NCBI GenBank assembly: GCA_036382775.1
Contig: DASVHD010000047.1
Coordinates: 1 to 64,000 of the forward strand
Source: a bacterium
Lineage (GTDB): Bacteria > Hydrothermota > Tepidihabitantia > SM23-42 > JAOAFX01
Length of the DNA: 64,000 nt
Reading direction: 5' to 3'
The notes beneath the pieces were generated by a model. It saw only the letters and a list, made by a program, of their open reading frames with translations. It made no database searches and was not told the DNA's origin. Numbering within the stretch: position 1 is the first letter of the stretch; the number at the start of each line of letters is the position of its first letter. Below are positions 49,718 to 59,000 of the stretch, piece after piece. The position numbers and the translations under genes were made by a program.

Positions 49718-51004
49718 ATGGTTAAAATAGCCGAAGATACAAAAAGCAAAGAAAAGAAATATGATCCGTTTATGGAAGCCACTTTGCAATATGAAAAGGC
49801 TGCCAATTCACTGGATCTTGAACCCTGGATATATAACCGCTTGAAATATCCAGAGAAAGAACTCACTGTTCATATGACAATTACCCGGGACAGTGGTCTA
49901 GTAGAAACTTTTACCGGGTATCGTGTCCAGCATTCCACGATCCGCGGACCGGGTAAAGGCGGAATACGCTACAGCCCTGATGCGTCATTGAGCGAATGCA
50001 AAGCGCTCGCTGCCTGGATGACATGGAAATGCGCTGTACTCGACCTTCCGTTAGGCGGGGCAAAAGGCGCGGTTATCTGCAACCCGCCCGATATGTCGGA
50101 GAATGAGCTTGAGAAACTAACCAAAGAATTCACGTATGCGATAAAAGATATCATTGGTCCGCACAAAGACGTGCCGGCGCCGGATGTCTATACAAATTCC
50201 CAAACCATGGCATGGATCTGCGATGCGTACAGCCGGTATGTCGGGCATTTTGAACCAGCCGTGGTTACCGGGAAACCGCTTGAAATCGGCGGGTCCCGCG
50301 GCCGAAGCCAGGCTACAGGTTTGGGCATGTACTACACGCTGCTTGAGGCTTCCAAGTACCTTGATTTGCCGCTTGAAGGCATGCGCGTTGGTCTCATTGG
50401 ATACGGGAACGTGGGTTCATCGATCGCGCGTTTGCTTAATGACTATGGCTGCCGCATCGTTGCCATAACCGATATATATGGCGGTATCTATAAGAAAAAT
50501 GGTATCAATATCAAGGATCTGGACGCTTTTGTAAAGAAAACCAAGACCATCAAAGATTTTCCGAACCATGATGCGATAACAAATGAAGACCTACTGAAGT
50601 TAGATTGTGAACTGCTCCTCCCCTGCGCTATGGAAGGAATGATCACTACTCAGAATGCTCCATCCATCAAAGCAAAGATCATCTGCGAAGGCGCAAATGG
50701 CCCCACGACAACGGAAGCCACTACTATTCTCAGCGACATGGGTGTTTTCATTATCCCTGATATTCTGGCCAATGCCGGCGGGGTTACGGTATCATACCTG
50801 GAATGGGTGCAGAACGTTCAGAGCCTTTTCTTTACTGAGGAAGAAGTCAGGGAAAGATGCTGGCAGAAAATGTGCCAGGCATTTGGTGATGTCGTTCGTA
50901 TAAAGGATAAGTACAAAATCGATATGCGATTGGCCGCTTATACGCTGGCCGTACAGCGAGTGGCCGATTCAGTCAGAATGTTAGGAAAAATCGGCAGAAA
51001 CTGA
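49718..51004 (+). CDS. gdhA: Glutamate dehydrogenase, first copy
   Basis: A 428-residue protein of the hexameric Glu/Leu dehydrogenase family. It has TGYRVQHSTIRGPGKGGIRY, AAWMTWKCAVLDLPLGGAKG with the active-site lysine, and the nucleotide motif VGLIGYGNVGSSIARLLND. The domain order is normal. It interconverts glutamate and 2-oxoglutarate plus ammonia with NAD(P)H. It is about as long as the second copy at 61547 but clearly different in sequence. The sigma-54 promoter and upstream repeats suggest nitrogen- or redox-responsive control by the preceding two-component pair. Confidence 0.93.
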   Translation: MVKIAEDTKSKEKKYDPFMEATLQYEKAANSLDLEPWIYNRLKYPEKELTVHMTITRDSGLVETFTGYRVQHSTIRGPGKGGIRYSPDASLSECKALAAWMTWKCAVLDLPLGGAKGAVICNPPDMSENELEKLTKEFTYAIKDIIGPHKDVPAPDVYTNSQTMAWICDAYSRYVGHFEPAVVTGKPLEIGGSRGRSQATGLGMYYTLLEASKYLDLPLEGMRVGLIGYGNVGSSIARLLNDYGCRIVAITDIYGGIYKKNGINIKDLDAFVKKTKTIKDFPNHDAITNEDLLKLDCELLLPCAMEGMITTQNAPSIKAKIICEGANGPTTTEATTILSDMGVFIIPDILANAGGVTVSYLEWVQNVQSLFFTEEEVRERCWQKMCQAFGDVVRIKDKYKIDMRLAAYTLAVQRVADSVRMLGKIGRN

Positions 51005-51042
51005 CAATTTGATTATGTAAAATATACATAAGAAATTTCTTT

Positions 51043-51073
51043 AAAAGCCCCATGAAACTTTCATGGGGCTTTT
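51043..51073 (+). terminator. Terminator after glutamate dehydrogenase
   Basis: AAAAGCCCCATGAAA and TTCATGGGGCTTTT form a perfect 14-bp stem with T-rich end. Confidence 0.9.
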
Positions 51074-51120
51074 GCCATTATGAATGCAGAAAGCTATAGC
51101 ATATTATACTATGACTGACC

Positions 51121-51148
51121 TTGACATTTGTTAGTATTTTAATATAAT
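51121..51148 (+). promoter_or_regulatory. Promoter of the NuoE/HydS operon
   Basis: TTGACA (51121-51126), 16-bp spacer, TATAAT (51143-51148). AAAAAGGAG precedes the ATG at 51173. Confidence 0.8.
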
Positions 51149-51172
51149 AATAAACAAAAAGGAGTTATCCCA

Positions 51173-51721
51173 ATGGAAATAAAGACTGACGAAGTGCATG
51201 GAATTCTCCAAAAATACAGAAACAGGAAGTCAGCATTGCTTGCTGTACTGCAGGATATCCAGGAAAAATACAACTGGTTGCCTGAGCCGGTCTTAAGAAT
51301 GGTTTCAGAGGAACTATGTGTACCCTTAATCGATATTTATTCTGTTGCAACGTTTTACCGCGCGTTCAGCCTGGTTCCCCGAGGCAGGCATTTGTGCACT
51401 GTATGTCTGGGTACCGCCTGCCATGTTCGGGGCGCTCCGACCGTTCTCAGCAGAGTCGAGGATAAACTGGGGATCGAAGCTGGTTGCACGACGAGAGATG
51501 AAGAATTTACTTTGGAAACGGTTAATTGCCTTGGTGCGTGTGCGCTTGCTCCTATCGTCGTGATCGACGGCAAATACCACGGGCAGACGACTGTTCACAA
51601 AGTTGACACAATCTTTTCCGAAATTAAGAAGGTTAAGCCTGCACAAAAAGCAGCGAAAAAAACAAGGACAAAAACAACAAAAAAAGTCAAAACCCGAACC
51701 ACAACCAAGAAAAAAAAGTGA
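51173..51721 (+). CDS. NuoE/HydC-like [2Fe-2S] subunit
   Basis: A 182-residue protein with the thioredoxin-like ferredoxin fold of NuoE. CTVCLGTACHVRGA and VNCLGACALAP supply the four cysteines. The N-terminal helical part (ALLAVLQDIQEKYNWLPEPV) is normal. The last 30 residues are a Lys/Thr-rich tail (KKTRTKTTKKVKTRTTTKKK), not found in typical NuoE. In the family NuoE passes electrons between NuoF and the iron-sulfur chain. It heads the operon and overlaps the next start as GTGA. Confidence 0.9.
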   Translation: MEIKTDEVHGILQKYRNRKSALLAVLQDIQEKYNWLPEPVLRMVSEELCVPLIDIYSVATFYRAFSLVPRGRHLCTVCLGTACHVRGAPTVLSRVEDKLGIEAGCTTRDEEFTLETVNCLGACALAPIVVIDGKYHGQTTVHKVDTIFSEIKKVKPAQKAAKKTRTKTTKKVKTRTTTKKKK

Positions 51722-52071
51722 TACTTAAAGAAATCATAGATATTTTGAACGCTGCAGTGCTCTCAAATCGCGAATCTCTGAACCTGGACATACAGCGTGT
51801 CATTGCCTGTGATCTGATGAGCGACGTATTGGCTTTCGGCGATTCCGGAGCGCTTCTGATAACCGGGTTGATTAACACTCAGGTCATCCGTACGTGCGAA
51901 ATAGCAGGGATCCAGGCGGTCGTCTTTGTACGCGGAAAAAAACCAACGGTAGAAACGGTTAAGATGAGCGAGGATTTTGGCATTACGGTCATGCAGTCAG
52001 ATTTGTCGACATTTGAGGCATGCGGCCGGCTGTTCGCCCAAGGTTTGGCTTCGGGTTTGACAAAGGTATGA
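51718..52071 (+). CDS. DRTGG-domain protein, first copy
   Basis: A 117-residue protein from GTG 51718. ACDLMSDVLAFGDSGALLI is the beginning of the DRTGG fold and VVFVRGKKPTVETVKMSE is the signature region (the DRTGG residues are replaced by variants). Domains of this kind occur with HPr kinase-like and hydrogenase-linked proteins and may sense a small ligand. The gene is coupled to neighbours by GTGA and ATGA overlaps. Confidence 0.8.
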   Translation: MILKEIIDILNAAVLSNRESLNLDIQRVIACDLMSDVLAFGDSGALLITGLINTQVIRTCEIAGIQAVVFVRGKKPTVETVKMSEDFGITVMQSDLSTFEACGRLFAQGLASGLTKV

Positions 52072-52514
52072 ACGAAGGCGAAACAATATTTCACGAGGAG
52101 TTTACAGTCCGGGGCGGCGATTTTGCCAACGCGGGCGACGCTTCCTGCAGGATCCGGCGGATCCTCAAAGATATCGGTGTCGACGCCGACATTATTCGGC
52201 GCGTAGCGATCGCTTCTTATGAAGCAGAAATGAACGTGGTAATGTACGCAAAATCCGGGATAATGATGCTGGACGTTACATCGGTGCAGATCCTGATCAA
52301 AGTCGAGGACCAGGGTCAAGGAATAGAGAATATCGAATTGGCGATGCAACCCGGGTTTTCAACAGCCACGCCGGAGATGCGGGAAATGGGATTTGGCGCC
52401 GGCATGGGCTTGCCCAATATCAAAAAGAATTCGGATGTATTTGACATCAAGTCCGAGCTGGGCAGCGGCACCCGGCTTAAGATCATTATCCATTTGAACG
52501 GTAAACATGCCTGA
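52068..52514 (+). CDS. RsbW-like HATPase (anti-sigma/switch kinase type)
   Basis: A 148-residue protein with the GHKL fold of RsbW/SpoIIAB: an N-box-like EAEMNVVMYAKSG, DQGQGIENIELAMQP and the G-box GFGAGMGLPNIKK. The N-terminal half is shorter than in sensor kinases. It sits between a DRTGG protein and the hydrogenase-like sensor, a combination known from clostridial hydrogenase loci. It may phosphorylate or sequester a partner; which one is unknown. The start overlaps the previous stop as ATGA. Confidence 0.82.
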   Translation: MNEGETIFHEEFTVRGGDFANAGDASCRIRRILKDIGVDADIIRRVAIASYEAEMNVVMYAKSGIMMLDVTSVQILIKVEDQGQGIENIELAMQPGFSTATPEMREMGFGAGMGLPNIKKNSDVFDIKSELGSGTRLKIIIHLNGKHA

Positions 52515-53769
52515 GAACAGGATTTATCATTCCATTAAAATAGACGTGCAGCACTGTATCGGCTGCGTTGCCTGCATGAAAGCGTGTCCGACCAAAGCCA
52601 TCCGTGTCCGAAAGCGACGGGCCATCATAAATTATGACCGCTGCATTGATTGCGGGGAATGCCTGCGCGTGTGCCCTTGTAACGCGGTTGTTTCGCTCAC
52701 GACATCTGCCGCTGATCTTTCCCGGTTCAAGTACAAAGTGGCATTACCGTCGCCGGTACTGTATTCGCAGTTTGGTCAGAACACCATGCCCAACACTGTA
52801 CTTGCCGCCCTTGAAGAAACAGGATTTGACCGTGTCTACGATGAAGCGGTAATCTGCGAAATGACTTCGCTTGCCATTGAGGAATATCTGGTGAACCGGA
52901 AAGGCGCAGGGCCGACGATTTCCACAACCTGTCCCGTGGTCGTGCGGCTGATACAACGGCTCTTTCCTGATCTTTGCAGTTTGATCGTGCCCATTGAACC
53001 ACCCAGGGAGATCGCGGCGAAAAATCTGCGCGCCGAAATTTCTAAAAAACTCGATATTCCCGACAATGAGATCGGGATAATCCATATAACGTCGTGCCCG
53101 GCTAAAATGGTTTCCATCAATCAACCGGAATCGATGTCGAAGTCTTATTTGAACGGCGCGGTCTCCATCCGTGACATCTTTAACCAAATCATGATGAAGA
53201 TCAAAAAACCGAGCCTGCATGGTATCATGGATCCTCAGTGGTCGAGCAGCAGCATTGGGATCAACTGGGCGATCACGGGCGGTGAAACGAACTGTTTGAA
53301 GACATCCAATACGATCGCCGTCTCCGGTGTATATGATACGATCCGCATCCTGGGCGATGTTGAATCCGGCCGGTTAAAGAAGATCAACTACCTGGAATGC
53401 ATGATCTGTCCCGACGGTTGCGTGGGCGGACCATTGGCCGTGGAGAACAGGTTCATTGCCAAAAGCAATATAATAAGGTTAATCAGGCATCTCGGCAACC
53501 GCCGGGTCGTTGATGCCGGTTACGTCAGGAAACTGTACAAAGACGGGTTTTTCTCATTTGAGCATGCGGTGGCACCCAGGCCTTTCACGCCGCTGGACAA
53601 CAACCGTGATATGGCGATAAAAAAGTTCAAAATGAAAGAACAGATCATGAAAAAACTGCCGGGCATCAACTGTGGCGTATGTGGTGCGCCTGATTGCGAA
53701 ACGCTTGCCGAGGATATCGCCAGGGAAGCAGCCCGGCTTGAGGAATGTATTTTTTTAGCTGCCACGTGA
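52507..53769 (+). CDS. HydS-like sensory [FeFe]-hydrogenase-related protein
   Basis: A 420-residue protein. Two [4Fe-4S] ferredoxin motifs (CIGCVACMKACP, CIDCGECLRVCP) precede an [FeFe]-hydrogenase-like domain. L1 is STTCPVV, L2 is TSCPAKM and L3 is LECMICPDGCVGGP, so the four H-cluster cysteines are present. The proton-shuttling cysteine (first C of TSCCP) is replaced by Thr. The C-terminus ends with the RnfB-type cluster motif NCGVCGAPDCETLAEDI. This matches the group C sensory hydrogenase architecture, where slow turnover suits H2 or redox sensing. PAS or kinase domains are absent from this polypeptide. Confidence 0.82.
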   Translation: MPENRIYHSIKIDVQHCIGCVACMKACPTKAIRVRKRRAIINYDRCIDCGECLRVCPCNAVVSLTTSAADLSRFKYKVALPSPVLYSQFGQNTMPNTVLAALEETGFDRVYDEAVICEMTSLAIEEYLVNRKGAGPTISTTCPVVVRLIQRLFPDLCSLIVPIEPPREIAAKNLRAEISKKLDIPDNEIGIIHITSCPAKMVSINQPESMSKSYLNGAVSIRDIFNQIMMKIKKPSLHGIMDPQWSSSSIGINWAITGGETNCLKTSNTIAVSGVYDTIRILGDVESGRLKKINYLECMICPDGCVGGPLAVENRFIAKSNIIRLIRHLGNRRVVDAGYVRKLYKDGFFSFEHAVAPRPFTPLDNNRDMAIKKFKMKEQIMKKLPGINCGVCGAPDCETLAEDIAREAARLEECIFLAAT

Positions 53770-53780
53770 AGGGAAGTATA

Positions 53781-54140
53781 ATGGATAATAACGTACTAAC
53801 GGTCGGATCGATCGTAAAAACTCTGGCGCTCGAGGTGCAGAGCGGCCAGGAATTAATGTTCACTGAGATCAAAGGGGGCTACTCCAGCGACCTCCTGAGC
53901 GATGTGATGGCAAACGGGAAAAAGGGCGATATCTGGGTCACCTGCCAGATACATCCCAATATTATCGCCGTCGGCGTGCTTAAAGAGATGGCGGGCATTA
54001 TTATAACCGGCGGTCGGAAGCCAGATGCCGGCATGGTGGAAAAAGCGCGAACGGAAAAACTGATAGTCATGTGCTCAAGTCTCCCCTCTTTTGAAGTGGC
54101 TGGCAAGTTATGGGCAATGGGCGTTGAAGGACCGCGGTGA
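53781..54140 (+). CDS. DRTGG-domain protein, second copy
   Basis: A 119-residue protein from ATG 53781 (AAGGGAAGTATA upstream). GYSSDLLSDVMANGKKGD and IITGGRKPDAGMVEKART match the DRTGG pattern and resemble 51718-52071 in layout. Two copies in one operon suggest a heteromeric sensor with the HATPases or the HydS-like protein. It overlaps the next gene as GTGA. Confidence 0.8.
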   Translation: MDNNVLTVGSIVKTLALEVQSGQELMFTEIKGGYSSDLLSDVMANGKKGDIWVTCQIHPNIIAVGVLKEMAGIIITGGRKPDAGMVEKARTEKLIVMCSSLPSFEVAGKLWAMGVEGPR

Positions 54141-54910
54141 TACTGCGATGGTTTCGCGCCGACCTCCATATCCATACGTGCCTATCTCCATGCAGTGAGA
54201 TCACCATGTCGCCCAAAAGGATAGTCAAAAAAGCAAAGGCCGATAAACTGGACCTTATTGCCATTTGCGACCACAACTCCGCTGAAAATGTAGCGGCAGT
54301 GTTTAAAGCGGCGAAGAAAGATCAACTGAAGATAATAGCCGGCATGGAGATTTCGAGCAGCGAAGAAGTGCATATTTTGGGGCTTTTTGAGTGCCTTGAA
54401 GATGTCCTTTCATTGCAGGGAACCGTTTACGCGCAGCTTGCGGAAGGCGAAAATAATCCCGCTGTATTCGGTGATCAGATAATCGCGAACGAACATGATG
54501 AAGTTGAAGGCTACAATAACCGGCTGTTGATCGGAGCCACCTTGCTCACGGCCGCGGAAATCGTGGAAAAGATCCACAAGTCAAAAGGCCTTGCCATCGC
54601 GTCACATATCGACCGGCCGAGCTACAGCCTATTGAGTCAGCTGGGATTTATCCCGGATGATATTGACCTGGACGCGGTGGAAATATCTCCTCAATCAACG
54701 CTTGACGAAGCCACGGAAAAATTTCCGGAAATAAGAAAAATCCCGGCCGTTACGTCATCCGATGCTCACGACCTCGGGGAGATCGGCCGTGCGGTCACTT
54801 TGTTCTATCTTGCCGAACCAAGCGTGCCGGAAATAAAAAAGGCTTTAAGGAACCAGGATGGACGAAAATTTACCCTCATCCTTCCCTCTCCCTCGGAGGG
54901 AGAGGATTAA
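54137..54910 (+). CDS. PHP-domain protein
   Basis: A 257-residue protein from GTG 54137 with the PHP metal motifs RADLHIHTCLSPCSE at the start, AICDHNS, ASHIDRPSYSL and AVTSSDAHDLGEI. PHP proteins are phosphoesterases; this form resembles YciV/TrpH-like RNase/phosphatase members and is regularly found beside hydrogenase genes. The last 13 residues (KFTLILPSPSEGED) are encoded by a small intergenic repeat, see 54873-54919. Confidence 0.88.
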   Translation: MILRWFRADLHIHTCLSPCSEITMSPKRIVKKAKADKLDLIAICDHNSAENVAAVFKAAKKDQLKIIAGMEISSSEEVHILGLFECLEDVLSLQGTVYAQLAEGENNPAVFGDQIIANEHDEVEGYNNRLLIGATLLTAAEIVEKIHKSKGLAIASHIDRPSYSLLSQLGFIPDDIDLDAVEISPQSTLDEATEKFPEIRKIPAVTSSDAHDLGEIGRAVTLFYLAEPSVPEIKKALRNQDGRKFTLILPSPSEGED

Positions 54911-54919
54911 GGTGAGGGT
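54873..54919. repeat. CTCTCCCT/AGGGAGAG inverted repeat, copy 2, inside a gene end
   Basis: CCCTCATCC, CCCTCTCCCTCGGAGGGAGAGG and AAGGTGAGGG; same element as 40306-40349. Its left part encodes the end of the PHP protein and supplies its stop codon. Confidence 0.75.
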
Positions 54920-54931
54920 GATCATGGTTTT

Positions 54932-55486
54932 ATGGATGATCTTTCCCTGCACGTGCTGGATATCGCCGAAAATTCAATAAGAGCCGGTGCCACTGTGATC
55001 GAGATATTGATCGATGAAAATATCAAGAAAAATCTGTTGAGCATCAAGATAAAAGATAATGGCCGCGGCATTGATAAAAACGAACTGAGCAAGGTGCTTG
55101 ATCCTTTCTATACGACTAAAAAGGGTAAGCGGATCGGCTTGGGATTGGCGCTGCTTGCTCAGTCAGCCCATGAGGCTATGGGTAAATTTGATATAATATC
55201 CAAACCAGGAAGGGGCACGGACGTACTGGCCACATTTGTCTATGATCATATCGACCGGAAGCCCCTTGGCGATATGGGTGAAACAGTAATGGCTTTGATC
55301 GGCACGCATGCGGATAAGATTGACGTCGTCTATGCGCACAAGGTGAACGACCGGGGTTTTAAGCTCGGCACGAGTAACGTGAAATCCATGCTTGATGGAG
55401 TACCGATAATGAATCCTGAAGTCATGGATTTTTTACGGCACAAGCTCCAAAGTGAACTGAAAAAACTGGGAGTTAACCGAAAATGA
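54932..55486 (+). CDS. GHKL-type ATP-binding protein
   Basis: A 184-residue protein with an HATPase fold and no phospho-acceptor domain. The N-box is VLDIAENSIRAGATVIEIL; DNGRGIDKNELSKVLDPFYTT and RIGLGLALLAQSAHEA are the G-boxes. This is the type found next to PHP in hydrogenase-linked clusters. It probably acts with the DRTGG proteins. It is clearly distinct from the RsbW-like gene at 52068. Confidence 0.85.
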   Translation: MDDLSLHVLDIAENSIRAGATVIEILIDENIKKNLLSIKIKDNGRGIDKNELSKVLDPFYTTKKGKRIGLGLALLAQSAHEAMGKFDIISKPGRGTDVLATFVYDHIDRKPLGDMGETVMALIGTHADKIDVVYAHKVNDRGFKLGTSNVKSMLDGVPIMNPEVMDFLRHKLQSELKKLGVNRK

Positions 55487-55553
55487 AATATCCGTTTGAA
55501 TCCGTGTCGTTATCCGTTTGCATCGGGGTTACAAATGAAAGGAGAACCGTAAT

Positions 55554-55937
55554 ATGAAAAAGCTGAAAATCGGCGATCTGGAGAAGATCCGGGATAAAGC
55601 CCGGCGGACCACGATCCTCCGGGAAGGCAAAGCCCGGGCGAAAGTTACCGTGCATATGGGTACCTGCGGCATTGCGGCCGGAGCACGGGAAGTCCTGACA
55701 TCCCTGCTTAAGGAGATCGAAGCGAAAAAGATCGATGATGTTATCGTCACAACGTCTGGTTGTGCGGGCCTGTGCAGTCGCGAGCCCATGGCTACGGTTG
55801 AAATTCCGGGCCGGGCACCCGTGAAATACGTTGACCTTAACGCCGAGAAGATAAAGAAAATTTTGCAGAAACATGTGATGAAGGGCATTATCGTCGATGA
55901 ATGTGCCCTGGCTATAGGTAGCGAAACTACGCACTGA
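55554..55937 (+). CDS. Thioredoxin-like [2Fe-2S] ferredoxin
   Basis: A 127-residue protein with a thioredoxin-like 2Fe-2S fold: VHMGTCGIAAGAREV and TTSGCAGLCSREPMATVEI, with the third and fourth cysteines in the second motif; only three to four cysteines fit the NuoE pattern (C...C, C...C). AAAGGAGAACC precedes the ATG. It lies directly ahead of the NuoF-GltD fusion and is probably its electron-transfer partner. Confidence 0.82.
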   Translation: MKKLKIGDLEKIRDKARRTTILREGKARAKVTVHMGTCGIAAGAREVLTSLLKEIEAKKIDDVIVTTSGCAGLCSREPMATVEIPGRAPVKYVDLNAEKIKKILQKHVMKGIIVDECALAIGSETTH

Positions 55938-56064
55938 TACTGATGGTTGAATGGCCAAGGTTGAGATGCTGGAAATGATGGAATGCAGAAAAGCATTATG
56001 ACGTTTCTGTTATCTATCCAGCTTCCAAACCTCAACCTTAAAACTATCTTTTAAGGAGGTTGAT

Positions 56065-59000
56065 TTGAAAGGTTATCGGTCACACTTACTCGTCTGTGCG
56101 GGAACTGGTTGCGTGGCATGCGGTTCATACGAGATCAGGCAGGAGCTTACGAAGGAAATCACGCGGCGCGGCCTTCAAAACGAAATCGCTGTAATCTCGA
56201 CCGGCTGTAATGGATTTTGCGAACGGGGTCCGATCGTCGTCGTCCAACCAGAAGGGATATTCTACCAGCGGATGAAAAAAGAGGATATCGCGCATCTGGT
56301 TGAAGAACATTTCCTCAAGGGCCGACCGGTGAAAGACCTGATGTACGTGCCGCCGGCAGACACAGTACCTATTCCTAAAATGTCGGATATCGGTTTCTTC
56401 AAACACCAGCGTTTGATCGTCCTCAAGAACCGTGGTCGGATCGATCCCGAGAACATTGAGGAATATATCGCGTTCGACGGATACCGGGCGCTGGAAAAAG
56501 CCCTCCAAGAATTGACGCCGGAAACCATCATAAAGGATGTCAAAGATTCTGGATTGCGCGGCCGTGGCGGTGCTGGTTTCCCAACGGGTTTGAAGTGGGA
56601 GCGCTGCCGCCAGGGATCAAGCAATGGCAAGTATATTGTGTGCAACGGTGATGAAGGTGACCCTGGAGCATTCATGGACCGAAGCGTGCTGGAAGCCGAT
56701 CCTCATGCCGTTCTGGAAGGCATGATCATCGGAGCCCGCGCGATCGGCGCTCAGAAAGGATATATCTATGTGCGGACAGAATACCCGCTTGCCCTGAAAA
56801 GGATCCAGATCGCGATCGAACAGGCACTGGAATACGGTTTGCTTGGGGACGATATCCTGGGAACCGGTTTTAATTTTACGCTTGAATTGACGCGCGGGGC
56901 CGGCGCTTTTGTCTCGGGTGAAGAAACATCTCTCCTGGCGGCGATCGAAGGTAAGATCGGCGTACCCAGACAGCGCCCGCCTTTCCCCGTGCAAAAGGGG
57001 TTATTCGGCAAACCGACGGTCATCAACAACGTCGAAACCTGGGCTAACATACCGCAGATAATCCTCAAAGGCGCGGCATGGTACTCTGAAATCGGCACCA
57101 AAACAAGCAAAGGGACTAAGATCTTCTCGCTGGTGGGCAAAATCAACAATACCGGTCTGGTCGAGGTGCCCATGGGCATCTCGCTGAAGGATATTATCTA
57201 TGAGATCGGCGGTGGCGTTGCCAAGAACAAGAAATTCAAAGCAGTCCAGACCGGCGGTCCTTCAGGCGGCTGCATTCCGCAGAAAATGCTCAATCTGCCC
57301 ATCGACTATGAAAGTCTCAAAGAAGTCGGTTCGATCATGGGGTCGGGCGGAATGATCGTGATGGATGAAGACACGTGCATGGTTGACGTGGCTAAATACT
57401 TCATGAATTTCTTGCGCGATGAATCATGCGGCAAGTGCCTGTCATGCCGAGAAGGCACTCGGCGTATGTGGGAGATACTTGACAAGATCACCAGGGGTAA
57501 AGGTACGCTGGCGGATCTGGCATTGCTGGAAGAACTGGCGCCCGCGGTCAAGGACGCTTCAATGTGCGGGTTGGGACAAACCGCGGCCAATCCGGTACTG
57601 TCTACGATCCATTATTTCCGTGATGAATATCTCGCGCATATCCTGAACAAACAGTGCCCGGCAGTGGTATGTAAAAGCATCATCTCCTCCCCCTGCCAGC
57701 ACACATGTCCGATCGACACCGAAGCTCCCCAGTACATCGCTCATATCGCGCGCGGTGAATTCGACAAAGCGTTTGATATCATATTGAAGGATAACCCTCT
57801 GCTTAACGTATGCGGAAGGGTATGCAATCACCCGTGCGAAACAAAATGCCGCGCCGGACAAGGTGGCGAGGCGATCGCGATACGGGCGTTAAAGCGTTTT
57901 GCGGCAGCATACGGCAATGGAAAAAAGGCAAGGAAAAATGCCGTTAAAGCCAACGGTATCAAAGTCGCTATCATAGGATCGGGACCATCCGGGCTCATGG
58001 CCGCATATCACCTCGCTGGCAAAGGCTACTCGCCCACGATCTTCGAAGCGCTGCCTGTTATTGGCGGCATGCTCGCCGTGGCTATCCCCGAGTACCGTCT
58101 GCCCCGTGCCGATCTCAAAAAGGATATCCAGCGCATCATTGACGCTGGCGTGGAGATAAAACTCAATCAGAAACTCGGCACTGATTTTTCAACCGACGAC
58201 CTGTTCAAACAGGGGTACAAGGCGGTTTATATAGCGATCGGAGCCCATAAGAGCATAAAACTTGGCGTTCCAAATGAAAATGCCAACGGCGTTCTGCCCG
58301 GCATGGAGTTTCTGAACGCCGTACACCTTGGCAAGAAAATGCTGGTTGGCAAGCGCATCGGTATTATCGGCGGCGGAAATTCTGCGGTCGATGCGGCACG
58401 GGTAGCGCACCGCCTCGCCGGTGTTGAGTCGGTGACGATCATCTATCGCCGGACCCTCGCCGAAATGCCCGCCTACAAAGAAGAAGTCGATGCCGCGCTC
58501 GAGGAAGGAATCGACATCAAGTATCTAACCGCCCCGACGAAGGTGATCGTAACAGAAGGCACTATCACCGGAATCGAATGCCAGCGCATGTCACTGGGCG
58601 ATATCGATGACAGCGGCAGGCGGAGACCCTTGCCGATAAAAGGATCCGATTTTGTCATTGAACTTGATACGGTAATAACGGCGATCAGTGAACAACCTGA
58701 CCTTTCATGTCTCGGACCCGATCCGGAACTTACCATTTCCCGATGGAATACGCTTGAAGTCAACAAGGAGACGTTCGCAACCAATTTAAACGGTGTCTTC
58801 GCTGGCGGAGACGCGATCCGTGGACCAAGCACGGTTATCGAGGCGATGGCCGACGGCAAGAAGGTCGCTGAACTTATCGATCGATATGTCAAGGGCGAGA
58901 AGCTGGAATTGAAATATGCCGTGACGCGGCCGTCGATTTATGTCGATCCGGTCGTGCTTACGGAAAAGGAGCAGCTTGAAAGCAAGCGCCAGTCAACGGC

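Noticed and set aside
52507-53769. Protein as a catalytic [FeFe]-hydrogenase
   Set aside because: The proton-relay cysteine is missing and the architecture matches sensory members.
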